Shown here piece by piece: positions 24,054 to 32,934 of a stretch of DNA of 64,000 nt (positions are counted from its first letter, which is position 1; every line of letters begins with the position of its first letter). The DNA is taken from contig CAIOSP010000068.1 of the NCBI GenBank assembly GCA_903861005.1, positions 62,001 to 126,000 of the forward strand, in the 5' to 3' direction. The notes below the pieces were generated by a model. It saw only the letters and a list, made by a program, of their open reading frames with translations, was not told where the DNA came from and ran no database searches. Position numbers and translations under genes: made by a program. Source of the stretch: an uncultured Pseudomonadota bacterium. Lineage in GTDB: Bacteria; Myxococcota_A; UBA796; GCA-2862545.

Positions 24054-25427
24054 CTATGCGTCGGGGTCGGGCCTGTCGGGGTGGAGGCTGACGCGACCGT
24101 GTGCGTCGGGTTCGGCGATCGACACGTGGCCGGACCGGTCGTCCCCGGTGCGAGCCTGGATGGCGTTGGCGGCCGCCTCCAGACGCCCGCGCACCCGGCG
24201 CGACACCTTGGGGACCGCGGCGCGGAGGGGCGCGAGGCTGCGCCACGAGCCGTGCTCACCCAACATCTGCGCGGCGGACCGCGCGAGGACGTCGTCCGGG
24301 TGGGCGACGAAGGCGAGCATCGCCAGGTCGAAGGCGGCGTCCTCCAGAGGCTCGGCGTCCGACCCCGGGAAGGTGGACGCGAGCAGGTCCCCGGTCGCCT
24401 TGGTCACCCCGTCCTCGGCGGTCGCGTCACGCGTGTGGGTGCCCAGGTTGGCGAGGACTTGGAGCCGCGCCGCCACGGGCAGGCGGCGCGCACCCACCGC
24501 GACGGCCTCCAGCAGCCGGAGGTCGGTGCGCTTGGACGCCTCCAGCAGGATCGGCAGCAGCTGCTCGTCGCTCGCGGTGTCCACGACGAGCTCCACCAGG
24601 GCGGGCACGTCGCAGGCGCGGACCAGCGCGACCGCCGCTTCGGGCGCCTCTGAGTGGAGCAGCCCCACCATCCGTCGCAGGGGCTCGTGGTCCTGTCGCG
24701 CGGCCGCGAGCCCGGCGAGGACGCGCTCCGCGTGCGGCCAGGTGCGGGCGGCCACGCTGAGCGCGCGCGCGCGCACGCCCGGCGCGGTGTCGGCGTCCAC
24801 CACCGCCAGCAGCCGCTCCAGGCGGTCGGTCGGCGCGTGGTCGGTCAGGGTGGCGGCGTCGACCACGCACTGCAGGGCGTCCGCGGCGTCGCCGGGGGTG
24901 GCAATCGGCACGGGCAACGTCAGGCTCGCGACGCCGCGCTTGAACTCGCCGCCTCGGGCGATCAGGTCGGCGATGCGCGCGCGGGCGGGCGCGGTGAGGC
25001 TCGAGGTGATGACGTTGGGATCGCCGTAGCAGGCGCACAGGCCGTCAAAGGCCGGGTCGCCGGTGCGGCGGCGACCCTTGGGCGCGCCGTCTGCGGCGAT
25101 CACGTTGAACTCGACGGATCGACCGGCCGCGGCGAACCGCATCGGGCCTGTGTCGCGGCCGCGGCGCGTGTCGGCACCGCCGGAGAAGCGAACGCCTTGT
25201 CGGCCCCACGACAGCAGGACCCGGCCGCGGCTGTCCAGGTCGGCCTGCATCCCGAACTCGTCTGCGAAGGCGATCCAGAAGTCGCGGTCGTCTGCGGCGC
25301 CGGCGGCCTGCGCTCGACGAGACCCGTCGGGAGCGCCCCAGATGCGGCGGAACAGGCCGTCGATGAGGTCCACCAGCGCATTCTCCCACACCTCGGGGAG
25401 CTTCGGGGGGCCTGCTCCAAAGCGCAC
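24054..25427 (-). CDS. Helical repeat (HEAT-like) cytoplasmic protein
   Basis: 457 residues, GTG start at 25427 with GGAGG five bases upstream. There is no signal peptide or membrane segment. Residues about 150-430 are rich in Ala/Leu helices of HEAT-repeat type (ALVRACDVPALVELVV, QLLPILLEASKRTDLRLLEA, DVLARSAAQMLGEHGSWRSL). The first 130 residues form a separate mixed domain (DFWIAFADEFGMQADLDSRG). The C-terminus is charged and probably disordered. Similar HEAT-like proteins act as scaffolds, but no partner is evident. It is divergent from the Gly-rich lipoprotein gene. Confidence 0.55.
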   Translation of the reverse strand: MRFGAGPPKLPEVWENALVDLIDGLFRRIWGAPDGSRRAQAAGAADDRDFWIAFADEFGMQADLDSRGRVLLSWGRQGVRFSGGADTRRGRDTGPMRFAAAGRSVEFNVIAADGAPKGRRRTGDPAFDGLCACYGDPNVITSSLTAPARARIADLIARGGEFKRGVASLTLPVPIATPGDAADALQCVVDAATLTDHAPTDRLERLLAVVDADTAPGVRARALSVAARTWPHAERVLAGLAAARQDHEPLRRMVGLLHSEAPEAAVALVRACDVPALVELVVDTASDEQLLPILLEASKRTDLRLLEAVAVGARRLPVAARLQVLANLGTHTRDATAEDGVTKATGDLLASTFPGSDAEPLEDAAFDLAMLAFVAHPDDVLARSAAQMLGEHGSWRSLAPLRAAVPKVSRRVRGRLEAAANAIQARTGDDRSGHVSIAEPDAHGRVSLHPDRPDPDA

Positions 25428-25547
25428 GCGCGCCTCCGCGGAGCGGGAGTCGGTCTCGCTTCGCCGCTTGCGTGTATCGCACAGCCTCCGGTGGGGCGCG
25501 GCTGGAGCGCCTGGAGTCGACGAATCGCAAGGTTGGAGCGTCCCGAC

Positions 25548-25578
25548 TTGACGGGGGCAGTGGGAACCGTGCTAGAAA
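25548..25578 (+). promoter_or_regulatory. Putative promoter of the Gly-rich lipoprotein gene
   Basis: TTGACG (25548-25553) and TAGAAA (25573-25578) are 19 bases apart. Transcription would begin at or near the A of the ATG at 25585, giving a leaderless or nearly leaderless mRNA. The only GAGG touches the ATG and is too close to act as a ribosome-binding site. The long spacer keeps confidence low. Confidence 0.35.
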
Positions 25579-25584
25579 GCGAGG

Positions 25585-26415
<831 letters not shown>

Positions 26416-26449
26416 GCGGGTCATTCTCCGCGGACCGCCGCGGATCTGC

Positions 26450-27967
26450 ATGACGCCTCCTCCGACCAGCCTGGGTGCCTACGAGCTGCTTGAACGAATC
26501 GGGCAGGGGGGCATGGGCGAGGTGTGGCGCGCCCGGCACCGCACGCTTGGGAAGGCCGTCGCGGTGAAGCTGATCCGCGCGGGCACGCTGGGTGAGTCCG
26601 TCGAGGCGGACCGCGAGGTGCTGCGTCGCTTCGAGCGCGAGGCCCACGTCGCCGCCGCGCTGCGCTCGCCCCACGCCATCCAACTCCAGGACTTTGGCGT
26701 CACGCCGGACGGCGCCTTCTTCCAGGTGATGGAGCTGCTCGACGGCCTGGACCTTCGTCAGCTCGTCGAGCGCTTTGGACCGGTGCCCGCGGGGCGCGCG
26801 GTGGGCCTGCTCCGCCAAGCCGCCGACGCGCTCGCCGAAGCGCACTCGCTCGGCTTTGTGCACCGCGACGTGAAGCCGTCGAACCTGTTCCTGTGTCGGC
26901 TGGGCACGCGCGTGGACTTCGTGAAGGTGCTCGACTTTGGCCTGGCCCGCAGCACGGACGGCGGCGACCCGAGCCTGACCCGCACCGGCGGCATCCCCGG
27001 ATCCCCGGCCACGCTCGCGCCCGAGGTCCTCCGCGGTCAGCCGCCCACCGACAAGGCCGACGTCTACGCGCTCGGCTGCGTCGCCACCTGGCTGCTCACC
27101 GGGCACCTCCCGTTCGAGGGCGCATCCGCGATCGAGGTGATCGTCGGCCACCTGGAGCGCGCCCCGGCCCCGCTCGTCGACGCCTCCGGCGCTCCGATCC
27201 CTGCGTCGCTCGCCGCGTGCGTGGCGTCCGCGCTCGCGAAGGACCCCGCCGCGCGCCCCACCATCCGCGAGCTCTCCCGCGCGCTGGCCGCGACCGGCCT
27301 GGAGTCGACGTGGTCCGAGGAGACCGCCGAGGCCTGGTGGACCCTGAACCAGCCCGCCGCCACCGCCCGCGCGCCTGCCGCGCCTGCCTCCGTCCCGTTC
27401 TCCCGCGAGCAGGCCTACGCGCGGCTGCGCAAGGACTTCGAGGCCAGCCGCATCAACGTCGGCGAGTACGAGCGCCGCATGTCGGTCGCGCGCGTCGCCG
27501 ACAGCCCGGTCCAGGTCCTCGACGCCCTCCGCGGCCTGCCCGAGGAGCCCGCGCCCCTCGTCGTCGTCGCACCTCCGCCCCCCGCGCCCACGACCACCAC
27601 CCTGACCGCCCTGACCGCCCTGACCGCCCCCTCCGCCCCGCGGATCGTCGCGGTCTTGTCGTCGCAGGTGCGTCGCGGCGCGTGGCGACCTGAGTCGAAC
27701 ACCGAGGTCGCCGTCGTCATGGGCAGCGTCGAGCTCGACCTGTCGAGCGCCGTGCTCGAGCCCGGCATGACCGAGCTGCACTGCAGCGCGTTCCTGGGAT
27801 CGATCGAGATCACCGTGCCGCAGGGGCTGTTTGTCCAGATCGCCGGGTCGGGCTTTCTGGGGTCATTTGAGGGATCTTCGGGAGGCCTGAAGAGGGCGGG
27901 GGACCCTTGGATTCGGGTGACGGGGAACGCCGTTTTGGGGAGCGTGGAGGTCAGGGTTCGACGATAA
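26450..27967 (+). CDS. Hanks-type Ser/Thr protein kinase fused to DUF1707 and LiaF-like domains
   Basis: 505 residues from ATG 26450. The kinase domain is complete: GQGGMGEVW loop, catalytic-site K40 in VAVK, H138-R-D140-V-K-P-S-N, D162-F-G-L and the APEVL motif. Residues about 315-365 (SREQAYARLRKDFEASRINV, EYERRMSVARVADS) match DUF1707. Residues about 395-505 (ESNTEVAVVMGSVELDLSSA, FLGSIEITVPQGLFVQI, NAVLGSVEVRV) match the C-terminal domain of LiaF and related cell-envelope-stress proteins. No membrane helix is seen, so the whole chain seems cytoplasmic, whereas LiaF is membrane-bound. A Pro/Ala/Thr hinge (about 365-390) separates the last two domains. It may sense or answer envelope stress. 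Non-coding repeats follow directly. Confidence 0.88.
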   Translation: MTPPPTSLGAYELLERIGQGGMGEVWRARHRTLGKAVAVKLIRAGTLGESVEADREVLRRFEREAHVAAALRSPHAIQLQDFGVTPDGAFFQVMELLDGLDLRQLVERFGPVPAGRAVGLLRQAADALAEAHSLGFVHRDVKPSNLFLCRLGTRVDFVKVLDFGLARSTDGGDPSLTRTGGIPGSPATLAPEVLRGQPPTDKADVYALGCVATWLLTGHLPFEGASAIEVIVGHLERAPAPLVDASGAPIPASLAACVASALAKDPAARPTIRELSRALAATGLESTWSEETAEAWWTLNQPAATARAPAAPASVPFSREQAYARLRKDFEASRINVGEYERRMSVARVADSPVQVLDALRGLPEEPAPLVVVAPPPPAPTTTTLTALTALTAPSAPRIVAVLSSQVRRGAWRPESNTEVAVVMGSVELDLSSAVLEPGMTELHCSAFLGSIEITVPQGLFVQIAGSGFLGSFEGSSGGLKRAGDPWIRVTGNAVLGSVEVRVRR

Positions 27968-28004
27968 GGTCTCACTTCGCGGCCCTACGGGGCGGGGCTT
28001 TACG

Positions 28005-28360
28005 GTGGGGTCGTCCCACTGCGCGCCCCGGCGGGGCGGGGCTTTCTCGCACGCCCGGCCTGCGGCGCGTCGCTCGCCATTCCCGTGCGGGTTCGGTTCG
28101 TTGTGGGTGCGTCCCACTGTGCACCCTTGCAGGGCGGGGCTTCTGGTGGGAGCGTCCCACTTCGCGCCCCTGCGGGGCGGGGCTTCTTGTGGGGGCGTCC
28201 CACCGCGCGCCCCTGCGGGGCGTGGCTTCTTGTGGGCTCGTCCCACTTCGCGCCCTTGCAGGGCGGGGCACTTTCGCACGCCCGGCCTGCGGCACGGCGC
28301 TCGCCATTCCCGTGCGGGTGGGTGCGTCCCACTTCGCGCCCTGCAGGGCCGGGCATTTTC
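28005..28360. repeat. 43-bp-period palindromic repeat array
   Basis: Units begin with GTGGG at 28005, 28103, 28146, 28189, 28232 and 28318; the four central ones are exactly 43 bp apart. Each has two inverted repeats: GTGGG-N4-5-CCCAC, then CGCCCC-TGC-GGGGCG, ending GGGCTTCT. Gaps are filled by a second unit (CCCGGCCTGCGGC, then GCTCGCCATTCCCGTGCGG) that is also 43 bp at 28275-28317. A degenerate copy starts at 27968. The period is not a multiple of three and there are no unique spacers, so it is neither a coding repeat nor CRISPR. It resembles REP/BIME-type intergenic repeats. Confidence 0.85.
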
Positions 28361-28415
28361 GCAGACCCGGCCTGCGGCGCGTCGCTCGCCGCTTCGGCCG
28401 GTCACCCGGGAAAGC

Positions 28416-28577
28416 GGGCCCTTTGGCGCGCCCGTCGGGGAGTTGCGGCGACGTCCGGCTCCGGCAGGCCTGATCGCAGGGATCTGCCTCCGCGGACCTG
28501 GAAACGGTCCGCTGCGACAGATCCCTGCGCGGCCAGCCTGCGCCTGACAGCGCAGCGAAGGGCGCGCCCACGGGCCC
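28416..28577. repeat. Nested inverted repeat 1
   Basis: Outer arms GGGCCC-N3-GGCGCGCC (28416-28432) and GGCGCGCC-N3-GGGCCC (28561-28577). Middle arms GCAGGGATCTG (28476-28486) and CAGATCCCTGC (28518-28528). Inner hairpin GCGGACC (28492-28498) and GGTCCGC (28506-28512) with a 7-base loop. All arms are centred on the same point, so the element could fold into one long hairpin or cruciform. Confidence 0.85.
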
Positions 28578-28660
28578 TCATCGCGGTTCCGTGGGGTTTG
28601 TTTTCGGGCCCACCGTCGGGTGTTGGCTGCGCGGCGACGTCGGGCAGCTCGGGCGGCTCG

Positions 28661-28720
28661 GGCAGCCCGGCAGCCCGGCAGCCCGGCAGCGCAGGCAGCG
28701 CAGGCAGCGCAGGCAGCGCA
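28661..28720. repeat. GGCAG tandem run
   Basis: Three units of GGCAGCCC (28661-28684) followed by four units of GGCAGCGCA (28685-28720). It is non-coding and placed between the two nested inverted repeats. Confidence 0.85.
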
Positions 28721-28870
28721 GGGGCGCAGGGGCGCGAGCGCCCGGTGCGCCCGCGGCGACGCAGGCGCTGCCGGAGCGCGTGGGCCTGCGCCTCCGAGCC
28801 CCGTCCGTTCTCCGCGACGCCGGTCCGGCCGACACCCTCGACACCCCCAAACCCCACGGACCCTCCGAAA

Positions 28871-29029
28871 GGGCCCGCTGGCGCGCCTCCCCTTCGACGA
28901 CGTCAGGCTCACTGGCCGCGACGGGGTGCGCGCGTGCGGACCGTTAAAGGTCCGTGCGCGCGCAGCCCCGGCGATCAGGCCAAGTCGGAGCCGGGCGCCG
29001 CCGACGAGCCAAGGCGCGCCACCGGGCCC
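28871..29029. repeat. Nested inverted repeat 2
   Basis: Outer arms GGGCCC-N3-GGCGCGCC (28871-28887) and GGCGCGCC-N3-GGGCCC (29013-29029), as in element 1. The inner hairpin has loop GTTAAA (28943-28948) closed by CGGACC/GGTCCG, then GCGCGCG arms and a CGGGG/CCCCG base (about 28922-28970). Total length 159 bp against 162 for element 1. The core sequences differ, but the architecture is the same. Confidence 0.85.
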
Positions 29030-29178
29030 GTTCTAGGGGTTGCCCGGCCCGAGCGGCGAGCGGCGCGCCGCAGGCCGGGTCTGCGAATCCTTCCCCCACC
29101 CGGAGGGTGCGCGGCGGGCCGAGCCTGCACACCAACCCACCCGCCGAGGAACGCCAATAGGCCCCAACCCCAGAAAGC

Positions 29179-29206
29179 AAAAAAGGCGATCACCGAAGTG
29201 ACCGCC
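29179..29206 (-). terminator. Intrinsic terminator of the 29244-30014 gene
   Basis: On the minus strand GGCGGTCAC (29206 to 29198), loop TTCG, GTGATCGCC (29193 to 29185), then six T residues (29184 to 29179). One G-U pair. The tight UUCG loop and T-run make this a strong terminator about 38 bases after the stop. Confidence 0.9.
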
Positions 29207-29243
29207 CCTCAGGCCAACAGGCCCGAAACCCGCCGCAGCGAGC

Positions 29244-30014
29244 TTAAGCGAGCGCCTCACGGAAGTGATGCGCGCGATCCTCGACAGCGATCCAGAACTG
29301 CTTCCACGGCCCACGGCCGAGCAGGTCACCCTGGAAGTACATCGGGGGCTTCACCATGGGGAAGCCGGGGGGGACGACGGCGAGCTCCTGGCGGCGGGAC
29401 TCAATGAGGTCCTTGTGCTTCTCGAGCTTGCGGACGGTGCCGTCGATCAGCTCGTAGAAGTTGCCGAGGATGGCCTCGAGGTCTTCGCGGGGGATCTGAC
29501 CAGAGGCCGCGTCGATCCAGGAGCCACCGAACTGGGTCAGGTAGTTCTTGAAGCTGGCGAAGCCGTGGTTCATCAGGTCGCGAGCGGTGGACCACTCGGC
29601 GGGCGTGAGCTGGTCCTTGGACTTGAGCAGCGCGTGCAGCCGGCCCAGGCGAACCTCCGTCAGGATCATGGCCTGACGCATGAGCAGCATCACGTTCTTG
29701 GCGCCTTCCGCGGAGGGGCGCTGCGCGTGCCACTTGAGCTTCTTCAGATGGCGGTCCATGTACTTCTGCATGCCGGCCGCGATGGCGCCTTCGTCTTCGA
29801 AGGTGCTGATCTTGGCGTGGCTGCCGTCGAGCGTCGGGATGGCGCCGAGGAGGGCCTCACCCTCGATCGAGCGCGGGACGTTCAGGCGGTCGAAGAAGTC
29901 GGCGATGCGGTCGGCGGGCTCCTCGGCGAGCACCTGCTCGACGGTGGATGCGAAGTCCGCCTCGGACTTTGCGGCCTGGCGCACGAGGCTGGAGATGGTC
30001 ACGGCCTTGGACAT
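29244..30014 (-). CDS. Helical cytoplasmic protein of unknown function
   Basis: 256 residues, no signal or membrane segment, not recognised. It is mostly helical with charged stretches: a start segment SKAVTISSLVRQAAKSEADF, KYMDRHLKKLKWHAQRPSAE, LLMRQAMILTEVRLGRLHAL, then ILGNFYELIDGTVRKLEKHK, and an aromatic end GRGPWKQFWIAVEDRAHHF. GAGGT lies six bases before the ATG. It is framed by a good promoter candidate (30080-30108), a structured leader (30031-30068) and a strong terminator, which suggests a well-expressed, separately controlled unit. It lies between the repeat island and the FHA-like genes. No function is proposed. Confidence 0.75.
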   Translation of the reverse strand: MSKAVTISSLVRQAAKSEADFASTVEQVLAEEPADRIADFFDRLNVPRSIEGEALLGAIPTLDGSHAKISTFEDEGAIAAGMQKYMDRHLKKLKWHAQRPSAEGAKNVMLLMRQAMILTEVRLGRLHALLKSKDQLTPAEWSTARDLMNHGFASFKNYLTQFGGSWIDAASGQIPREDLEAILGNFYELIDGTVRKLEKHKDLIESRRQELAVVPPGFPMVKPPMYFQGDLLGRGPWKQFWIAVEDRAHHFREALA

Positions 30015-30030
30015 TCAGTCACCTCTGTAC

Positions 30031-30068
30031 GGGGAACACACGCGATCAGCCGTGACGCGGAGTTCCCC
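30031..30068 (-). promoter_or_regulatory. Structured 5' leader
   Basis: GGGGAAC (30031-30037) and GTTCCCC (30062-30068) are perfect 7-base arms. Inside them CGCG (30041-30044) pairs with CGCG (30056-30059). The hairpin falls between the putative start point and the ribosome-binding site of 29244-30014. It could control translation or mRNA stability; no known riboswitch class was recognised. Confidence 0.45.
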
Positions 30069-30079
30069 GGGACCGGCGC

Positions 30080-30108
30080 CTCTTAATGGATCCACGTCGA
30101 ACGTTCAA
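30080..30108 (-). promoter_or_regulatory. Putative sigma-70-like promoter
   Basis: On the minus strand TTGAAC (30108 to 30103), a 17-base spacer, then TAAGAG (30085 to 30080). The start would be near 30073, giving a leader of about 60 bases for the gene at 30014. The -10 match is moderate. Confidence 0.4.
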
Positions 30109-30126
30109 CCCGTGGGGCCAGGACGG

Positions 30127-31791
30127 TCACCAGCGACGGTACGCGGCGCGGGCCGCGAGCAGGGCGCAGGCGTCGAAGTCGGGCGGGGCGCCCAGGTAGT
30201 CGGGGAAAGCGTCACCGCCCTCCAGGACCAGCACGCAGGGGATCGCGATCGCCCGCGCGACGGTCCGTCCGGCCCGATCGGCCACCAGCGCCACGCCCGC
30301 AGGATCGCTCGTCTGGACCGACGCGAAGGCGGGGCCCAGGGTTCGCTGATCCAGATCCAGCGACGCGCTGGCGCCGCCCTTGAGGTGGAGCGCGTAGAGC
30401 TTGGCCACGCGCGCGGAGAGCCAGTTGTCGGCGCCCTCCTCGGGCAGACCGGACCCCTTGGTGCCCAAGCCCGCGCCCAGCTTGCGGATCACCGCGCCCA
30501 TGTCGTCGCGCTCGTCGGTGCCGGCCACGCCAAAGCACAGGTCGGTGTTGTTCACCAGCGCGTGCAGGATCGGCACGTCGTCCGGGGTGAAGCCGCGCGG
30601 CGACTGGCCCGCGCCCGCACGCGTCACGTTGAAGTCCTGGCCGACCTTGTTGAGCACGGCCGTCTGGTCCGACCCGGCGAGCGCGCCGCCCGCGCCGTTG
30701 GCCAGCAGGGCGTCTTCTCGGGTGGTGAGGCCCAAGCCCACCGCCTGACGGTAGGTGAGCCGCATCGCGCCGCGCTGGCAGGCGCTGGTCGTCGGATCCG
30801 GGGCCGCGAGCAGCGACCAGACCGCGCTCGTGGGCACGCCCTCAGGCGGCGCCAGGTACGGGTCCACGGCCGTCCAGGCGATCAGCCGTGCCAGGTTGTC
30901 GGGCATGCCGCCCTGCTTGATCAGGCGCTCGGACACGTCGCGGTAGGGGTTGCGCGCGCCCAGGTACCAGCCGCTGAACAGCTTCTCGGGCGCGCCGAAG
31001 ATGCGCTCCAACTCGGACTTGGTGGCGTCGGACATCTCCGGCCAGCCGAGCGAGCGCGCCCAGGTCGGGTCCTTGGCGGCCTTGGCGACAAGCTCGGGCA
31101 GGTCGACCTTGCCGGTCTCGGGCACGCCGCCGGTGCGACAGATGTCCAGCTCGGTCTTGCAGTCCTGAAGCGAGATCTGCGATGACTCAAGCTGCGCCGT
31201 GGTGGCGACGTTGGACGTGCACTTCCACGCGCCGACCGTCCAGCCGGACATCGCCAGACCAAAGCCCAGGATCCAGACCGGCGACAGGAAGGTGCGGTTC
31301 TTGATGAACTGCTTGGCCGCCGACGCCATGCGACCGGGCACGGTGCGCACGAACGTGGACATCGCGCGGCGCTGCGCCTCCTGCGCGAGCCCGCTCTGGA
31401 GCTGGGCGGCGCGATCTTCGGCGGCGCTGCCCTTGGCGACCGCGGGCTTGGCGGGCTCGCGGATGACCAGGCGGAAGCGGATGCCCTGCGGGGTGCCGAG
31501 CGCGAAGGCGTCGCCGGGGCGCACGACGGCGGGGCCGGTGAGGGCCTCGGGCGCGCCGCGGTCACCGCGGAACAGCCAGACGGTCGCGCCGCGCTCCACG
31601 GGCGACAGGTAGTAGGTGTCGCCGGACTTACGGACGATGCGCGCGTGGTGCGGCTCGACGCCCAGGCCCTCCGTCAGCCGGACCTCGTTGTCCTCGGCGG
31701 TGCCAAGGCGGTACTCGGCCTGATCGATCGGCCCAAAGAACTCGCCGCCGAAGTCTTCGGTGAGCTGCAGGAAGGGCTGGGGCTGCGCCAT
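30127..31791 (-). CDS. FHA-like membrane protein
   Basis: 554 residues from ATG 31791. Residues about 8-105 look like an FHA fold: YRLGTAEDNEVRL, VEPHHARIVR, GDAFALGTPQGIRFRLVI. The Arg and Ser that usually contact phosphothreonine are replaced (LGT for IGR, EPHHARI for SRRHARI), though the His is kept. One membrane helix lies near residues 170-190 (SPVWILGFGLAMSGWTVGAW). The C-terminal 360 residues, presumably periplasmic, are helical with Cys pairs (WKCTSN, DCKTELDICR, TSACQRG, TDLCFG) and were not recognised. It is divergent from another FHA-like membrane protein gene. Confidence 0.68.
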   Translation of the reverse strand: MAQPQPFLQLTEDFGGEFFGPIDQAEYRLGTAEDNEVRLTEGLGVEPHHARIVRKSGDTYYLSPVERGATVWLFRGDRGAPEALTGPAVVRPGDAFALGTPQGIRFRLVIREPAKPAVAKGSAAEDRAAQLQSGLAQEAQRRAMSTFVRTVPGRMASAAKQFIKNRTFLSPVWILGFGLAMSGWTVGAWKCTSNVATTAQLESSQISLQDCKTELDICRTGGVPETGKVDLPELVAKAAKDPTWARSLGWPEMSDATKSELERIFGAPEKLFSGWYLGARNPYRDVSERLIKQGGMPDNLARLIAWTAVDPYLAPPEGVPTSAVWSLLAAPDPTTSACQRGAMRLTYRQAVGLGLTTREDALLANGAGGALAGSDQTAVLNKVGQDFNVTRAGAGQSPRGFTPDDVPILHALVNNTDLCFGVAGTDERDDMGAVIRKLGAGLGTKGSGLPEEGADNWLSARVAKLYALHLKGGASASLDLDQRTLGPAFASVQTSDPAGVALVADRAGRTVARAIAIPCVLVLEGGDAFPDYLGAPPDFDACALLAARAAYRRW

Positions 31792-31932
31792 CGGCGTCCT
31801 CGGCTTGCGCGGGCGACCGTAGCACGGGAGCGGTGCACCGCGCCGCGCGCGCGCTAGGATGCGCGACGTGAGGAAGCCCTGAGCCGTTCCCTGCTCCCGT
31901 CCTCCATCCTCCGGCACGCGGCGCCCGCCTGG

Positions 31933-32934
31933 GTGGCGGGTGTGGGCGCGTGTCTGACCTGGGGGCTTGCTGTACTCGCGCTGGACGCGCTGCGGCAGGC
32001 AAGGTGGAGCGGCGGCGGGTCGCTGATCGACGGCGGCACCGAGGGCGCGCTGCTCCTGTCGGCCATCGCCGCGACGGGGGCTGCGGGCGCGGTGTGGACC
32101 GAGGTCCGCGTGGAGCGCGCGCCGCACCTGGCGGCGGGCCTTGAGGTCGCCCTGGCGGCGCTGGTCGCGCTGTGGGTGTCGGTCCTCGGCGTGGTGCTCG
32201 CCAGCGCGATGGCGCCTTCTGCGTCGGTGCTCGCGCTCCGGGTGCACGTTGGTCCGTTCCTGGCGGCCGGGCTGGGCGCGTCGTTCGGCACGCTGGCGCC
32301 GCGGTTCGCGCGCAGGCTGGTCGAGTGGGCGCAGGTCCGCTGGGAAACGCGCTTCTTCCCGTCGCCGCCTGCGCCGGACGCGGGGATCGTCTCCAGCTTG
32401 GCGCTGCACACGCTGGCTGGCGTCGCGGCGGGCGCGGTGGGCGCGCTGGCCTGGTACCAGGTAGGCATCGCGCTCGGCGATCGGTTCGTCGCCATGGGGC
32501 TCGCCGGCTGGCTGGTCGTCGTGGTGTCGGCGCTGCTGACCACGGGCGTGCCGCTGCGCGCCTTCCAGGGTTGGCTGCGGGTTCGTGTGGGCACCCGCGC
32601 CGGCTGGCGTGTGCCGCTCGACGCCATGAGCGTGGTGCGGTCTGAGCGCTTCGTCGGAAGCTTCCCCGTAGGCATGGACGTGCACCTGCCCGCGTCTGAG
32701 GGCGTGGCGCCGGTGCACGCGTCGGTGCGCGCGACGCCCGATGGGAACTTCGCGGTGCGCGGGCTGTCTCGTGAGCCGGTGCGGCTGCAGCGCTTCCTCG
32801 AGTGGGTCGATCTGGCCGTGGATCCCTCGCTCCCGGCCCCGCTGGAGACGCCGTTGGTCGACGGCGACCGGGTGCGCCTGGGTGACCGGGTGGAGATCGA
32901 GCTGGTGGTCATCCCGCGGGAGGATGGACCATGA
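31933..32934 (+). CDS. Multi-spanning membrane protein with C-terminal FHA-like domain
   Basis: 333 residues if started at the GTG at 31933. The frame is open upstream and a hydrophobic segment may already begin before it (a CTG at 31879 with AGGA in front is possible), so the true start may be earlier. About five membrane helices (VLALDALR, AIAATGAAGAVW, LEVALAALVALWVSVLGVVL, VGALAWYQVGIAL, GLAGWLVVVVSALL) precede a domain from about residue 235: FVGSFPVGMDVHLPA, VAPVHASVRATPDGNFAVRG, LVDGDRVRLGDRVEIELVV. This is an FHA-like fold with the phosphothreonine Arg and Ser missing. The stop overlaps the next ATG (32931-32934), which couples it to the vWA gene. Confidence 0.65.
   Translation: MAGVGACLTWGLAVLALDALRQARWSGGGSLIDGGTEGALLLSAIAATGAAGAVWTEVRVERAPHLAAGLEVALAALVALWVSVLGVVLASAMAPSASVLALRVHVGPFLAAGLGASFGTLAPRFARRLVEWAQVRWETRFFPSPPAPDAGIVSSLALHTLAGVAAGAVGALAWYQVGIALGDRFVAMGLAGWLVVVVSALLTTGVPLRAFQGWLRVRVGTRAGWRVPLDAMSVVRSERFVGSFPVGMDVHLPASEGVAPVHASVRATPDGNFAVRGLSREPVRLQRFLEWVDLAVDPSLPAPLETPLVDGDRVRLGDRVEIELVVIPREDGP

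Larger units (their letters stand above)
27968..29178. repeat. Non-coding repeat island
   Basis: About 1.2 kb without a credible gene between the kinase and the terminator of the next, opposite-strand gene. From left to right it holds a 43-bp-period array, a 160-bp nested inverted repeat, a GGCAG tandem run, a second nested inverted repeat in mirror arrangement, and a flank that repeats the left flank in reverse (CGCAGACCCGGCCTGCGGCG at 28360 onward; its complement around 29062-29092). Long open frames exist on both strands, but they only reflect GC richness and the repeats. Confidence 0.85.

Noticed and set aside
28005-28360. CRISPR array
   Set aside because: Units are contiguous with no unique spacers and there are no cas genes nearby.
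28085-29407. Long open frame (440 codons) and several others through the repeat island
   Set aside because: The repeat period of 43 bp is not a multiple of three, the product is low-complexity, frames are open on both strands because of GC content, and the frame runs antisense into the 29244-30014 gene.
31859-31882. Seven-codon frame ATGCGCGACGTG onward before the FHA-like membrane gene
   Set aside because: Too short to support; may only be the region that holds the true start signals of the next gene.
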